This document shows positions 12,392-24,780 of a stretch of 64,000 nucleotides of DNA, piece after piece. The DNA is from Campanula takesimana (Eukaryota > Streptophyta > Magnoliopsida > Asterales > Campanulaceae): assembly GCA_026119855.1 (NCBI GenBank), contig JAOWBW010000006.1, positions 806,001-870,000 on the forward strand, read 5' to 3'. The number at the start of each line of letters is the position of its first letter. The first letter of the stretch is position 1. Below the pieces are notes generated by a model that had not been told where the DNA came from, did no database searches, and saw only the letters and a program-made list of their open reading frames with translations. The position numbers and the translations under genes were made by a program.

Positions 12392-13791
12392 TAATAAGTA
12401 ACTACATTATGAATTAAAAGATTAATTATATCAAAAGAAATTCATCAATAAAGCAATTAACATGACATCAAAACTAATCTTTGGATTGCGAATTGACTCA
12501 TAAATAACTACTTTAGATGACAAGTAATTTGAACAATATTTGATTAAATGCTTAATCTTCCTTTGGGTAGTCTTAAGCATTTAATAAAATTACTAAATGT
12601 TCATTTTATATGTCATCACATGAATGCTTAAGACTTTCTTAGTACGTGGCGTTGTTCAACCTTAGTCGTTCCACCAATCCGTTCGGATGGTTGAGGAGAC
12701 CAGTCAAGGTTTCGAGCCTGATATACCATCGTTAGTCAAATGTCAAGATCTTCTTTGGAAAATTCAAGTCATTCATATCTTAAACATTCAACACTTTAAT
12801 AATTTTGCATTTAAATAACGTTAATCACTTAGGTGATAATATTATTTAAATAATGAATAAAATTATTTAAGCATATAATCAATCAGGGCTTTAAGGTTTG
12901 AAAAATAAATGTTTTGATCAAAAAGGAAAACAAAGTTTTATGCAGAATTTAAAATTTTCCAAAACTTGTGAACAGTACCTGCTCGGCCGAGCATAGAAAA
13001 GTGCATGGCCGAGAACCTCCATCAGAAGGTTTTGGTCAATTTGACATGATATGCACGGCCGCTCTAAACAAAATGCTCGGCCGAGCTGCTCGGCCGAGTC
13101 TTATGATGTGCTCGGCCGAGCACCTTAATCAGAAACAATTACCTTATTTGACATACAATGCTCGACCGTGCAAAACCAAATGCTCGGCCGCGCAAGTCTT
13201 GGTCCGACCGGGAAAAACCAAAAACCCGACCGGGTAGTCAAGAGAACCGGACCGAACTCGACCAAAGGTCTGACCGGTTTATGCCATTTTTGGCGCCTGT
13301 TCGTGTGCTCGGCTGAGCAGATCCCAAGACTCGGCCGAGCAGTTCGCGCCTTTTCATACGCTCGGCCGCTTAAAACAAAGGACTCGGCCGAGCAAGACGA
13401 TTTCTGCACTTCTGAATTTTGTTCAAACTTTCCCAAAATCAATGAATTGCAAGTAGATCCATATGGTATGTCCTTAAAACATAAAACCACGTTATATAGG
13501 GATAATCTTGCTTTAAAATTTAGTGGAATCAAGTGAGTAGATCCACATGGTATGCACTTAGACATAAAACCATGTTATGAAGGGATAGTCTCACAAGAAC
13601 CATTTTTAAATAACAAAACTTTTTCAAACCATTTACTTAATTTAGATGAAGATCATCAGTACTCTATGAATGAATTAGAGTCCTTAATCAATCATCAAAT
13701 ACCTTAAGATTCAACAGGGAAAATGAATCATAGTCAAAGCATAAAGCTTTTCTTAAAACAAAAACTCAAACTCAAACTAAATAATGAGCGG
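12392..13791 (-). other. Copia 5' leader with arrayed CTCGGCCGAG palindromes
   Basis: This ~1.4 kb untranslated leader lies between primer site and gag. Roughly a dozen copies or variants of CTCGGCCGAG lie between ~12978 and 13400 at spacings of about 20-50 bp, in DNA that is otherwise AT-rich. A second repeat of ~55 bp, containing AGTAGATCCA-ATGGTATG, is duplicated at ~13452 and ~13536. Short ORFs crossing this stretch are by-products of the repeats. Confidence 0.8.
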
Positions 13792-13803
13792 GCTCTGATA
13801 CCA
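13792..13803 (-). other. Primer-binding site (initiator tRNA-Met)
   Basis: The minus strand reads TGGTATCAGAGC two bases after the 5' LTR. This is the standard sequence pairing with the 3' end of plant initiator methionine tRNA, from which minus-strand DNA synthesis starts. Confidence 0.92.
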
Positions 13804-13805
13804 AT

Positions 13806-14294
13806 TGATAGAACAATTATAATCCCCTAATGCCTAACTCATATTTAGAAGAAGAATGAGGAAAAGATGAAGCGGAAGCATGTAATAAATGTATATCTGT
13901 TGAATCCATTTTGATGTCTTGAAGGGAGAATAAGAATGAAGTAGAAGATAATGTAGGGAGATGATCTTCTAAATGAAAGTGTCTCTTAGTCTCTCAAAAG
14001 TTCTTTCAATAATGAAGAGAGAATTTAGATAAGAGAAAGTAAGAATCAAGTATGTTTTAGGCTTGATGGAGAGGCCTTTAAATAGTAAACATGGTGACAC
14101 TCAAATAGGGACCATGCCTATTCATTTCTAAAGCAATGTTGATTTACCATCTTGCCCATCAAAGATAGATAAATAACATTTCAGGGATTCTACACATTGA
14201 CTATTTTGACCATACTTTATATTAATGTCATAGTCATGATTTTATTTATGGAAGGTGCCTATTAACTTGTGTTGCAAGCCACAATGATCTAACA
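13806..14294 (-). repeat. 5' LTR of the Copia element
   Basis: Nearly identical to 7444-7933. It is followed by the target duplication GAAAC at 14295-14299. It contains the same TATA-like CTATTTAAAGG (complement, ~14079-14089) that should start the genomic RNA. Confidence 0.9.
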
Positions 14295-15057
14295 GAAACC
14301 CAATAGAACAGACATATAGAGACCATAGAGGTAAAAAGATGGAAGGAAATTTCAAGAGCCATCCATACATCCTAATCATCACCAAAAGTAGTCTTCTTTC
14401 CTGCATTACAATCAAACAAACCCTCATATTAGCTCCGGTAAACTCCGTCCCATAATAAACAAGAACATTCAAACACAGACATCCATAGAGCACAAAATAG
14501 CATTACATTCAAACATAAAAACAACTTTCAATTTCATATAGATAAAATGGGAATATGCATTTGAATGAATTTGCCACTTGCCGGAATATACTGTTGCAAA
14601 GTTTGGTCAAATCCTGTCAGATCTTTACAGATCTGCTGAGAAGTTGAATTGAGGAAAATCGGAGCTTGGAGTAGTGAGTGATGCAGGAAGAACCTCAAAG
14701 ATGGAGAGACTCCAAATCTAGTGCAGATCGGGGCGGTTTGTAGATCTGATGGAGGTGGATCAGAAATTTGGTGGAGTGGGGGAAAAGGAGAGAGGCGGAG
14801 CATAAAATTGTTTGATCTGACAGAGAAGGGGATCGTATGTGCGATTGGAGCATATTGAAAACTTGTGGAGAGAGGAGAAATAGATCTTGGCGGAAGTCTA
14901 AGCATTCGACCGGGGATGACAGGGAAGTTTTTCCCCTTTATCCGATTAGATCTAAAAAGAAAAATGATGGTGGTGGAGGAGGCGGAAACAGAGAAGGTGA
15001 GGTGAGGTATAAGGGGAGCCAGAGAGGTCGCCGATGGGGGGGGGAATGAGGGAGGGC
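14295..15057. other. Gene-like but unassigned stretch
   Basis: On the minus strand an ORF of 123 codons (14905-14534) is Ser/Pro/Leu-rich and preceded by a CT-rich stretch that looks like a plant 5' UTR. No domain is recognised, and the composition could come from a captured UTR. The remainder, 14300-14530, shows no coding sequence. Confidence 0.3.
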
Positions 15058-16229
15058 GGGGAGGAGGTTAAGGTTTTATTTGGGGCGGGGGTATTTTTGG
15101 CATTTAAGAATATAATTAAACACATCACATGAGGGTGAGGGGTGTCTGTGGAATTATAATTTTTTTAACTCTATTTGTGGCATAGAGTAAAATGTCAAAT
15201 CTTTATGAGACAAATTAATGTTATTGGGGGACCTTTGGGGACTTAGTCCTTTAAAAAAGTGTAATATTGTACGTCACTCTATCTAAAACATTTAGGACTC
15301 GTTTGGTAGAAGAATAAAAGGATAAGCATGATTATTTATTTCCACGTGGATAATCTTTGTATTGATGATATTACCATTTCTATGAAATAAACCTCTTAAT
15401 TATCGGCACCAACTTTCTAATTAGTTTAAAATCATACCAGACATCCTTAACTGGCACTCTTATTTATTATATCTAATCTTTATCAGCAAACGGTCTTTAT
15501 GTGCAATTTTATATCTCTTCTGTTTCAAAATAATGTTCCTATTTTTTAATAAACTAAAAAATAAATTTATATCAACTAATTATATTAATAAAAATCAAAA
15601 AATTACTCCCGTTGCCCTAGAGTAAGGTTCACAGTTTTCTTTTTGGTGCGTCCCTGTAGACACCCCGATCTCTCACCCCTAAAACCAACCCTTGAACCGG
15701 TCTAAACCCTAGAATGGTCTAAAACCCTTGATAGGGCGGTATAGGAATACAGACCGCCTTATCGGTGCATCAGAAGGAAAAATCGAGTTCGATATCATCA
15801 TCTGGACTCAAAATCGAGAAACCAGATGTATACTCCAAAAATCGAGCGTCGGGGCCCCACAGCGGGGCCCGCAACCCTAATAGACCCTTTTACCATACAT
15901 CCCTTGCATAAAATATACTTATGTTATTCCTTACACATTAACATATTTTAGATATATTACTATGGCCAGAAAATTATGAGGAGAAACTTTTGTGTTGGAC
16001 CTGCGGACAACCGGGACATCGGAGCGCGAATTCGAGTTCGATCGTGGGCTCTCACAGTTCTAAAATAAGGTTCACACTTTGCTTTATTCCTTAAATGACA
16101 AAAGAAAAATAGTGTTTTGGCAATTTATATCCTCAACTTTTTGAATAATTACAAGCAAATATGTACTTCATTAACTTTCTTTTTACCCACTTGCAAAATG
16201 AATAGTGTTTTTGTATAATTATAGGATTG

Positions 16230-16468
16230 TGGAGTGGTGCTTGTGTAGCAAGCCGTGTCCGCGGGCTTGGGTCGTTAAAATCTTACGTCGGTGGGATACA
16301 TGACTGTGGAATGGTACTTAAGGTACCATGAATTACTAATGAATACCAATATCGTTCAAGACTTTTGGGTGGGCATGTGGTAAGCAAGTGAACGCAAGAT
16401 ATTTGTATTCATTGGGCCGGTGCGTGGTGCTTGTGTAGCATGTTAGGTTCGCGTGCTAGGGTCGTTAC
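16230..16468 (+). mobile_element. TRIM-like LTR relic in copy B
   Basis: Equivalent of 1570-1942 but with most of the first partial repeat missing, consistent with recombination between the two GTGG-flanked segments. Ends in GGGTCGTTACA like the TRIM at 23037-23440. Confidence 0.5.
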
Positions 16469-16702
16469 AATTATATCCCTAACCCACTTGACTTTTTACC
16501 TTGTTTTTCAATACGTGCAAAATGTAGGTGTGAACTCTATTCCGAGACGGAGGGAGTATTACTTATGGATATATAATAATTTATCATTAACAAATTTTAG
16601 ATATTTTTTAGCTGGTAAATGTACTTCCACACAAGTTAAGCTACACATCGAGGAGACTATCTCAAAAATTTGATGTAAGCAGGAGTACATTTAGTAGATG
16701 GG

Positions 16703-17069
16703 TACCTAAGGATAGGTCTAATGGTATCCGGGTATGTCCATAAAATCATCTACATAGTGAAAGGTTCCAAGTTCGACTCCTTGAGTAAAGTGGAGAACTT
16801 GCGTTACTATTCCCCATTGGGGTAGTTTGTGGCGTTACAAATGACTATTCAGATGGCGCAAGGATGTCTTCTGCAAAAGGACTATCAGATGTCACGGGAC
16901 GTATTTGGGCGATTTCTAGAGATACACGTATCATTCTCTGTAATAGGTTTCAATATTGGTGAAACTCCATAGGGATTTGTAATAGATAAGGCGATAGGTA
17001 TGTAATGGACTCCATAGGAGATTTGTAAAACTATAGCAGTTGCCTTGAATAAATGATATGATACAAACT

Positions 17070-17103
<34 letters not shown>
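16703..17103 (+). mobile_element. Probable SINE, copy B
   Basis: Same insertion as 2174-2575, here with a longer A-tail (17073-17103) and the direct repeat GTAGATGGG on both sides (16694-16702, 17104-17112). The shared target site shows that the SINE was inserted before the 6 kb segment was duplicated. Confidence 0.55.
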
Positions 17104-17106
<3 letters not shown>

Positions 17107-18724
17107 GATGGGCACAATATGGGGTTATATTTACAGTAATACTAAAATTACAAAACAAAAGTTACAAAATTCGGTTAAAAAATAATGTGACGATGTTTTG
17201 TTGGACGTTGTGTTTGTAAGCCCCAATATTCATTAATTGACTATCCAATCAATGCTTGTTAAATTGTAGTAATATTTTTTTTTTGTAATCCTACCATTGT
17301 ATAACGACTTTGCATGTAAGTTAGATTTTCAATTACATCCCAAAATAAATGTTATATTTAAATACGAAAATAAGTTAGTCCATTTTTATTATAACGGTTT
17401 TTCTAATATGTATTCTTTGTTAAGCCCAAAATTAAATTGTTAGTTCATTTGTTACACTCACTTTTATACAATTTGTTTCTATAATTATAAAAAAATCTTT
17501 TGTATATATTTAAATTCACATACTTATGAAAACATATTTTTATAATTATGAAAACAGAAGCACTTAATTGGAGTTTGTTTTGGATGTTCGCCTGGACTTT
17601 GTATCATTTCACGCACCCCTTATAAAACGGACCCTAAATTGTCATTTACTCTTATTATTATATTTTTTAATAATTTTAATTAATTCAAAAAATACTAATA
17701 AATATAAAATAAAGTGGTTTTTTTTTTTGGAACCACAAAAAATGAAGTTATAAATAAAATAAATTATTAATAAAAAATAATTTAGAGAAAGAAATAAAAT
17801 TATTATAACACTAATATTAATAATGAAACAATACTAACCACCACCACCCAAAAAAATGGTTTTTTTGGAAACTATTTTTTTTTACACTTTCTTCTTTTTA
17901 CAAATTATATTTTTTATTTTCTAGTGGTTCTAAATGAAAAAATATTTTTATTTTATTTATTGAAAAAATATTTTTGGTTGATTACGTTAAGTATTAGTTA
18001 ATTTAATATAAGGAAATAAAATTTAATATTTCAAAACATATTATTAATTTTCTTCTCTGAAATGACGATATGCCTATGCAAATAATAATTAAAAAAAACT
18101 CCAGTTAAGTCCATGTGCAAAGCACGTGGGAATTAACTGGATTCTGTTAACACAATCGTTTAAAAACCCTAACATGCACAACTTTTGCAACTTTGGACCC
18201 TAATTTGACAAAGTTGTTACATCAGACCCCTATTGGCACACACCCCCAAACTTTGGACCCTAAATTGTCATTTCCCCATAATAATTCCATTTTAATCTCT
18301 TTCAGTTAATGTCTAATTTTTCTCTTGATCAAAAATAATACTCCCCCTGTCCCAAATAAATGAACTCTAACCAAACATTGATGTATATCTAATCATTTTA
18401 ATAAAATTCTAAAAACGGCATATGACAATTTAAGGTCCAAAGTTAAGAGGTGTGTGCTAATCGGGGTCTTATGTTTTAATTTTGTCAATCTAGGGTCCAA
18501 ATTTAACTACATTAGTCGGTTAGGGTTTTTTTTACAGCACTAATCCGTTAAGTTAGACCCCAATTGGAAGATACCCCCTAAACTTTGGACTCTAACTGAC
18601 TAACGATGTTAACTTTGGACCCTAAATCGACAAAATTGAAACATCAAACCCCGATTGGCACATCCCCATGCACTTTGGACCCTAAATTGTCATTTCTCCC
18701 CTTCTAAAAATTGTGATTGATAAA

Positions 18725-20271
18725 GGGTTAATTGCAATTTAGGGGCTAAAATGTAGGGGGGGGTCTTTAGCAGAGGGCCTGATATTATTTTTTTTGGCCA
18801 CATCAGGGTCTAATATGTGTTTTTCTCATCAATTAAGGGCTTATTGACGGAATTCATTAGAAATCCTGTTAAGTGGTCATGTGCCGAGCACGTGATCGAC
18901 AAAATAGTTAGTTTTGAATTGATTGAACTGTTAAGTGAAAGTGTTTCAGTTTCAAGTGATTAAAGATTATAGATTAGGAGGTTAAAATGAAAAAATCCCT
19001 TCATCTTCAACCTCTTCCACAATCCCCCACCCACCACTATCTCCACCACCAAAAACCACCATCGCCATGCCGCCGCCGCCACCACCTAGCCACCCACTGC
19101 CACTATCTCACCATCACCACAACTCTATACTATAAACAAACCTCCATCATTAACTTCATTTCAAATCCTATAAATTTTTTTAAAAAAAAAAATCTTACAT
19201 TTCAAACCCATAAACATAGACACTCATTTAGAAGTGGTCTGCGAAATTAAGGGGTTATAAAACCTCTCAAATTTCAATGGCTCTTTCGTTTCATCTCCTA
19301 CAAATTCCCACAAATTTAATTTCGTTAGAAACCCCTTCTTATTTTTCTTCCCCAATTGTGAAATTTGAATCAAAATTTGGGAAGAACCGAAGATGGTCCG
19401 AACAATGAGAGGAGCCGGCGACGAGGAAGGAAAGAAGAAGAAGATAGAAAGCTGAGCAACAACAGAAGGTGGGGAGGCGTCCGCTGCAGTCATTAGATTT
19501 GGAATAGAACGGAAAAGAAAGAGGTAAAAGAGGGGTAAATATAAAGTCACAAAAAGTGCCACAAAATATGGCTTACAAAATAATGTGTCAAAATTTTATT
19601 GGTGTTTTTTATTAGAGTGTGTCGGGTTCACAATCGATGCAACAAATAAAATATCTTCACCTCACTTTGTATCCTTCATTTTGTGAACTTCTTTTGTGCC
19701 TCTAGCATTGCCCGAAAGAGAGAGAGGCTGGAAATGTATGGGCTGGATTGTGGATTTGAACACCAAATTTTTAGGTTGATATATTAGTTTTTTATTATTA
19801 TTTATTTTCGCAAAGTTAATTTAAATGTTTTTTGAACAAAATATAATAAGTTAAATATAAGAAATATAAGAAATATATAATACTTTTATTCAATATTAAA
19901 TTTTAATATATTGAAATAGTGCATAAAATATTATACTTTTTAAATTTATTAAATTTTTGTAAATAGATGTTGCTTATTTTTACAAAAATAATCATTTGGA
20001 AAAGAAATTTAATATTTTCAACCTCTTCAATTTAAGAATGTGCATTAACCCCCCCCCCCCCATAAGTTAAATCAATTTCAAACTTGCTAATTTGTTGATC
20101 ACGTTCTTGGCACATGGCCTTTTAACAGGATTTCTAACGAATTGCGTCAAAAAATCCTTAATTTGCTAGGAAAACACATATTAGACCCTGATGTGGCGGG
20201 GAAAAAAAAACATCAGGCCCCCCGCTGAAGACCTCCCCCCTACATTTCAGGCCCTAAATTGCAATTAACCC
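18725..20271. mobile_element. Non-autonomous MULE with long TIRs, copy B
   Basis: Same element as 4204-5768, with TIRs starting GGGTTAATTGCAATTTAGGG. Here the 9-bp target duplication is perfect: ATTGATAAA at 18716-18724 and 20272-20280. No transposase is encoded. Confidence 0.85.
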
Positions 20272-20521
20272 ATTGATAAATCACTAAGTAATTGATCGAT
20301 TAAAAAAAGGGGGTTAATGACAATTTAGGGCCTGAACTCAAAGGGGGCGTCTAAAAGGGGCCTCGGCTTTTTTTTTTGGCTAAATCAGGGCTCAAAATCA
20401 ATTATTATTTTTTTTGCAATTAGGGGCTTTCTGACGGTTTCCGTCAAAAACCACCGTTAAGTGGACATGTGCGTTGCACGTGACTTTTCACTTAGGGCAA
20501 ATTGGGCAATCCCGTTTGGGT

Positions 20522-20524
<3 letters not shown>

Positions 20525-20562
<38 letters not shown>
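20525..20562. repeat. (GA)n microsatellite
   Basis: Uninterrupted GA dinucleotides in copy B; the equivalent place in copy A (6170-6184) has only a few units. Confidence 0.9.
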
Positions 20563-20565
<3 letters not shown>

Positions 20566-21060
20566 GGAGTGTTTGCAGAGAAGAATTTGTTTTAATTTCT
20601 TTCAATTGAATGTCAATTTGTTTAGGAAAGAACCAAGAATTTGTTTTAATTTTTAAGCCCACCGCACAATCGCACACACAAGACCAAATCTGAACACAGT
20701 CCACTCAGTTTTCGATTCAGCATCAACAACAATCAAACCTTGACATAGAAACTTGATCTGCAAAGGCAAGGGTGCGATGGGAAAGAGACGGTCTGGGGTT
20801 GAGACAGTTCGGAGAAGGAGAAAGAGTCGGCGGCAAAGAAGAAAAGAAGATGGTGGTTGTGGTGGCGGCGACATAGAGGAGCAAAAACGAAGAGAGAGAG
20901 AGGAGTGGGAGGGGAGATGAAAACATAGACGTGAGAGGGAGAGGTGAGCGCCGACAAGAATGGGTGAAGGAGGCGTTGTTGGAATAAATTACTAGTGAAA
21001 TAATTATTATTACATTTATATTTGTTTTTTGTATTTGGGGATATTAGTGATTCTATTTTG

Positions 21061-22210
21061 GGTGAATATCATTGAATTCTTGTGAGTTGAAACCGAGTCA
21101 TGAACTGAGTTGACCATTCTATGTCACACCAAAATTGAGACAATCTTCACTTGTGTGTTTAGGCATAATTTTTTTTCTAGGTGTCTTCTCTCCTGGGTAT
21201 TTCCATCGGCAAATTGAATTGTTTTTCTTATGTGTTAAAGATTGATGCTTTTCATGTGATTAACGATAATCTAATGGCGTGATGTTCAAGTTTCATTATA
21301 CAGTTGGTGGAAATTATGGTACATTGTGGATATATGGATTCAGTTGAATTTGGCAAGTTCTAATTCTGGGACGGACAATTTATCACAAAACACGGAAAAA
21401 GTTTGAATTTTAAAATCAAAATCCTTGTTTGTTTTGGAATTCAAATGGGTACTTCAAATTCACTCGGTTCTCCCTACTCCTTGGCCTCCCCGGGTTCTTA
21501 GGAAGAATCACTGTCCTCCCTTGATATTTCCTCCATGACATATTTGGTTGTGTATTATGGTTTAGTATATCTTATTCCTCTTGTTTACTAGCTACATTTC
21601 TCTCATCTCATCTTGTTCCTATTCTGCAAATGCACTCTCTCTAACATTTTTTGCAGATATATCCGAGACTTCAGGAGAAACATTGAGTGATTGTGACACA
21701 AAATGATGTTTGCCGCTGCTCTGATCAAGCTCAGGCATTTTTTTTTCGTTGTTAAGCATCCAGCTGGCGCTAAGCAACTTGTTCGTGCAACTGTGCGGAC
21801 AACTGGTCACTCAACTGGACAGTCAACTGGACAATCATCTGGACAGTCAACTGGTAAGTCTCCGAATGTTTTAAGGGGTAAGTACACCTTCTGCAGAACT
21901 CTCTGGTCTATTAAGTTTTGATGCGATATGAGTTGAGATTGATGATGCCCTTAGAGGTATTTTTGTTGGGGAGATTCAAATTTAGGGGGAGTGGAAGATA
22001 TTCACATTTTTTTCTTTCTTTGAGTTTGATGATTCTTCTCAAAAAGGGGGAGAAAGTGGTCAAAGTGGTCTTCATATGGTATTCTTATTCAGGGGAAGAA
22101 AGATGTGTTCTAAAGATGTATTTAGGGGGAGTAGAATCCAATGTACAAATTCAGGGGGAGAGATTATTAGTTTGGATGTTTTGATCAGAACCACAAAGAT
22201 AGGGGAAGAT
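21061..22210 (+). mobile_element. 3' internal part of a truncated LTR retrotransposon
   Basis: Non-coding or degenerate sequence ending in several AGGGGGAG-type purine tracts (~21984, 22121, 22151, 22201). The last reads ATAGGGGAAGAT just before the LTR-like sequence. This matches the GGGAGAT|TG junction of the two intact Copia elements. A 72-codon ORF (21703-21921) contains a run of Ser-Thr-Gly-Gln repeats from 12-bp tandem DNA repeats. No protease, integrase or RT remains. The left boundary coincides with the end of copy B. Confidence 0.4.
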
Positions 22211-22928
22211 TGAAGAGTATGAAAATACTCTATTATGTTAAATCTTTGTGTTTCTGATTTTTAAGTAAATTAGTTAATTATATTGTGAATAGTTTAATTA
22301 TAATTGTATATATTTTATTTATATTAGTTTATAGTTATTTTAGGATATAGTAATATTTATCTTAAGATTAGTTAAATTAGGATATATTTGATTTGATTTA
22401 CTAACCTACTAATGTTTATCTTGGGTAGTTAGTTTTGTGTATTTTAGGTAAAGATGGACTCTCTTCATATGGAATGATTGGATGGCACATCAAAGAAGAT
22501 CTCCTCTCCAAGAAAGCTTCTCATTCCCGTGTCTATAAGAAGCCGATCTCATTCAGTCATTCTTTACGGATTCTGAGATTTAGAGAGTGTTATTTTCGTT
22601 TGTGAGAGAGTCCTTGTGTTCTTTGAAGTCCTTGTTCATCAAGACTTCAAGGTGTTTGAGTGTTTTCATTTATTCTAGGAATCTAGAATAGCTTTTGATC
22701 TTTTCGTTGTTTGTTTCTTTCATTGTCTTGTATTCTGCAAGACCTTTTTATTAATGAAAGTTTTCCAGCAAGTAATTTCTTGCTGAAGTGTTTAATTTCT
22801 GTTCGTTTTTAATCTGCTGCGTTTTCTGGGTTTTTTCATTCACTGCGTTCTTCGGCAGTAGTTGACAAGACAACTGTCTTGACACTTGTGAGCACAGTTT
22901 TACTCACAGTTAGTTGGTTCCCATAACA
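22211..22928 (+). repeat. Probable 3' LTR of the truncated element
   Basis: Begins TGAAGAGTATG after a polypurine tract. It contains a TATA box CTATAAGA (22533-22540) followed by a T/G-rich transcribed-type region, and ends near CCCATAACA (22928). The right end is uncertain because no partner LTR is in the window. Confidence 0.45.
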
Positions 22929-23036
22929 GTCCTAGCCGCATAATTTCTTCCAAACTGATTGATCACTAGTCATAATATTTAACCTAATTTAACCTATTCG
23001 CATGATTTTAACAAACAATGTAATTATAACTCTATC

Positions 23037-23440
23037 TGTAATATCCCATCCCACATCGGAAAGATATGGGCTTTGATTGTGATATATAAGTCTCCACTAT
23101 ACTACCATTGAGCACTAATAACATCCATAGACTTTTGGGTGGGCTTGTGGTAAGCCAAGTGGACCCAAGTTGTTTGTGCTTAGTGGGCCAGTTTATAGTG
23201 CTTATGTAGTGGGTCGGGCCTGCGGGCTTGGGTCGTTACAATGGTATCAGAGCAGACATCGGAAAGATATGGGCTTTGATTGTGATATATAAGCGTCCAC
23301 TATACTACCATTGAGCACCAATAACATACATAGACTTTTGGGTGGGCCTGTGGTAAGCCAAGTGGACCCAAGTTATTTGTGCTTAGTGGGCCAATTGGTG
23401 CATATGTAGCGGGTCGGGCCTGCGGGCTTGGGTCGTTACA
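23037..23440 (+). mobile_element. TRIM (miniature LTR element), 404 bp with perfect TSD
   Basis: The first LTR (23037-23240) begins TGTAATATCCC and ends GGGTCGTTACA. Directly after it is the primer site TGGTATCAGAGC (23242-23253). Then comes a second LTR (23256-23440) missing about its first 16 bases. The 5-bp duplication CTATC flanks the whole unit (23032-23036, 23441-23445). There is no internal coding or polypurine region, so this copy depends entirely on other elements. The intact TSD shows that the present ends are the insertion ends. Confidence 0.85.
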
Positions 23441-23749
23441 CTATCAAAAGTCATCTAGATGTAACGTTTGTTAATTATCGTTATGGTAATATATAGAAAG
23501 ATATTGTCAAGCCCCGTGATATTTTAAATTTTTTTGTTTAAGTAATGAGTTCAAACTAAACAAAATGAATTTTAAAAGTTTTAGATATAGAATGTTTATG
23601 GGCTTTGGACTCTAGGGCCCCTGAGCCCAGATTCAAACCCAAATAAGGAAAATCCAGATGGAAAATTCCTCATACACCCCTCACTAGTAAAATGATGTAA
23701 AAAGACTAAAATACCCTCATATCTCTTCCCAACTTTACTTTTTTGGTCA

Positions 23750-24780
23750 AATTTTAGTCAACTCTTATAACTTACTCATAATTATCATATAAGAGTTTAA
23801 AAAATTACTTTTTTCATTTTTTTACAAAAAAATATGAATTTTTTTTTGTCAAATTTGGTCAAACTTGGTCAACAGCAGTCAAACTCTTATAACTAACACA
23901 TAAGAGTCAAAAATTCCACTTTTTCTATTTTTTTTACAAAAAAAATAATAAATTTTTTGGTCAAACTTGGTCAAACAGCAGTCAAACTCTTATAACTTAC
24001 ACATAATTATCATATAAGAGTTAAAAAAAATTACTTTTTTCATTTTTTTACAAAAAAATAATGTATTTTTTTGGTCAAAATTGGTCAAACAGCAGTCAAA
24101 CTCTTATAACTAACACATAAGAGTAAAAAAAATCACTTTTTCCATTTTTTTTACAAAAAAAAAAATAAATTTCTTGGTCAAACTTGGTCAAACAACAGTC
24201 AAACTCTTATAACTAACACATAAATATCATATAAGAGTTACAAAAATTACTTTTTTCATTTTTTACAAAAAAAATAATAATTTTTTTTAGTCAAATTTGG
24301 TAAAATTTGGTCAAAAAACAGTCAAACTCTTATAACTTACACATAATTATCATATAAGAGTTTAAAAAATTACATTTTTCATTTTTTTACAAAAAAAAAA
24401 AAAAAAAGGGTCAAATTTGGTCAAACTCTTATAACTAACTCATAAGAGTAAAAAAATCACTTTTTCCATTTTCTTACAAAAAAAAATAATAATTTTTTTG
24501 GTCAAACAGCAGTCAATCTCTTATAGCTAACACATAAGAGTAAAAAAAAATCACTTTTTCCATTTTTTTACAAAAAAACAATAAAATTTTTTGGTCAAAC
24601 TTGGTAAAACAGCAGTCAAACTCTTATTACTTACACATAATTATCATATAAGAGTTACAAAAATTACTTTTTTTATTTTTTTACAAAAAAATAATAGTTT
24701 TTTTTTGTCAAATTTAGTCAAACTTAGTCAAACAGCAATCAAACTCTTATAACTAACACATTTAACATATAAGTGTCAAA
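23750..24780. repeat. Minisatellite with internal CTCTTATA/TATAAGAG palindrome
   Basis: Roughly nine units of ~90-130 bp. Each contains GTCAAACTCTTATAACTAAC, ACACATAAGAG or CATATAAGAG, then A/T runs (ACTTTTTCCATTTTTT, ACAAAAAAA) and TTGGTCAAACTTGGTCAAAC. Each unit can fold because CTCTTATA pairs with TATAAGAG. From 24775 to 24890 related words AGTCTTAT and ATAAGACT form further small hairpins. Confidence 0.85.

Larger units (their letters stand above)
7444..14294 (-). mobile_element. Copia LTR retrotransposon, structurally complete, coding region broken
   Basis: The element has two LTRs of ~490 bp differing at only about half a dozen positions by eye. The 5-bp target duplication GAAAC is perfect (7439-7443 and 14295-14299). 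The primer-binding site TGGTATCAGAGC and a polypurine tract are both present. Order on the minus strand is 5' LTR (13806-14294), PBS, ~1.4 kb leader, gag, protease, integrase, reverse transcriptase, RNase H, PPT, 3' LTR (7444-7933). Integrase before RT defines Copia. Two frameshifts and one in-frame stop make this copy non-autonomous as assembled. The similar LTRs indicate a fairly recent insertion. Confidence 0.95.
15058..21060. repeat. Copy B of the ~6 kb direct repeat
   Basis: Co-linear with 416-6681. It lacks the ~110 bp near 1590-1700 and the extra block at 6030-6130, and has a longer (GA)n run at 20525-20562. Similarity stops sharply after TGATTCTATTTTG at 21060, where the 3' part of an LTR element begins. 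Confidence 0.85.

Noticed and set aside
12968..13565. ORFs on both strands over the CTCGGCCGAG array
   Set aside because: Frames stay open because the palindromic GC-rich repeats lack stops; no domain, leader position in a retroelement.
13560..13570. Splice or promoter signals in the Copia leader
   Set aside because: Only generic AT-rich words; nothing specific.
23750..24780. Regular palindromic repeats resembling a CRISPR array
   Set aside because: Units are AT-rich, 90-130 bp and diverged, without unique spacers; plant nuclear context.
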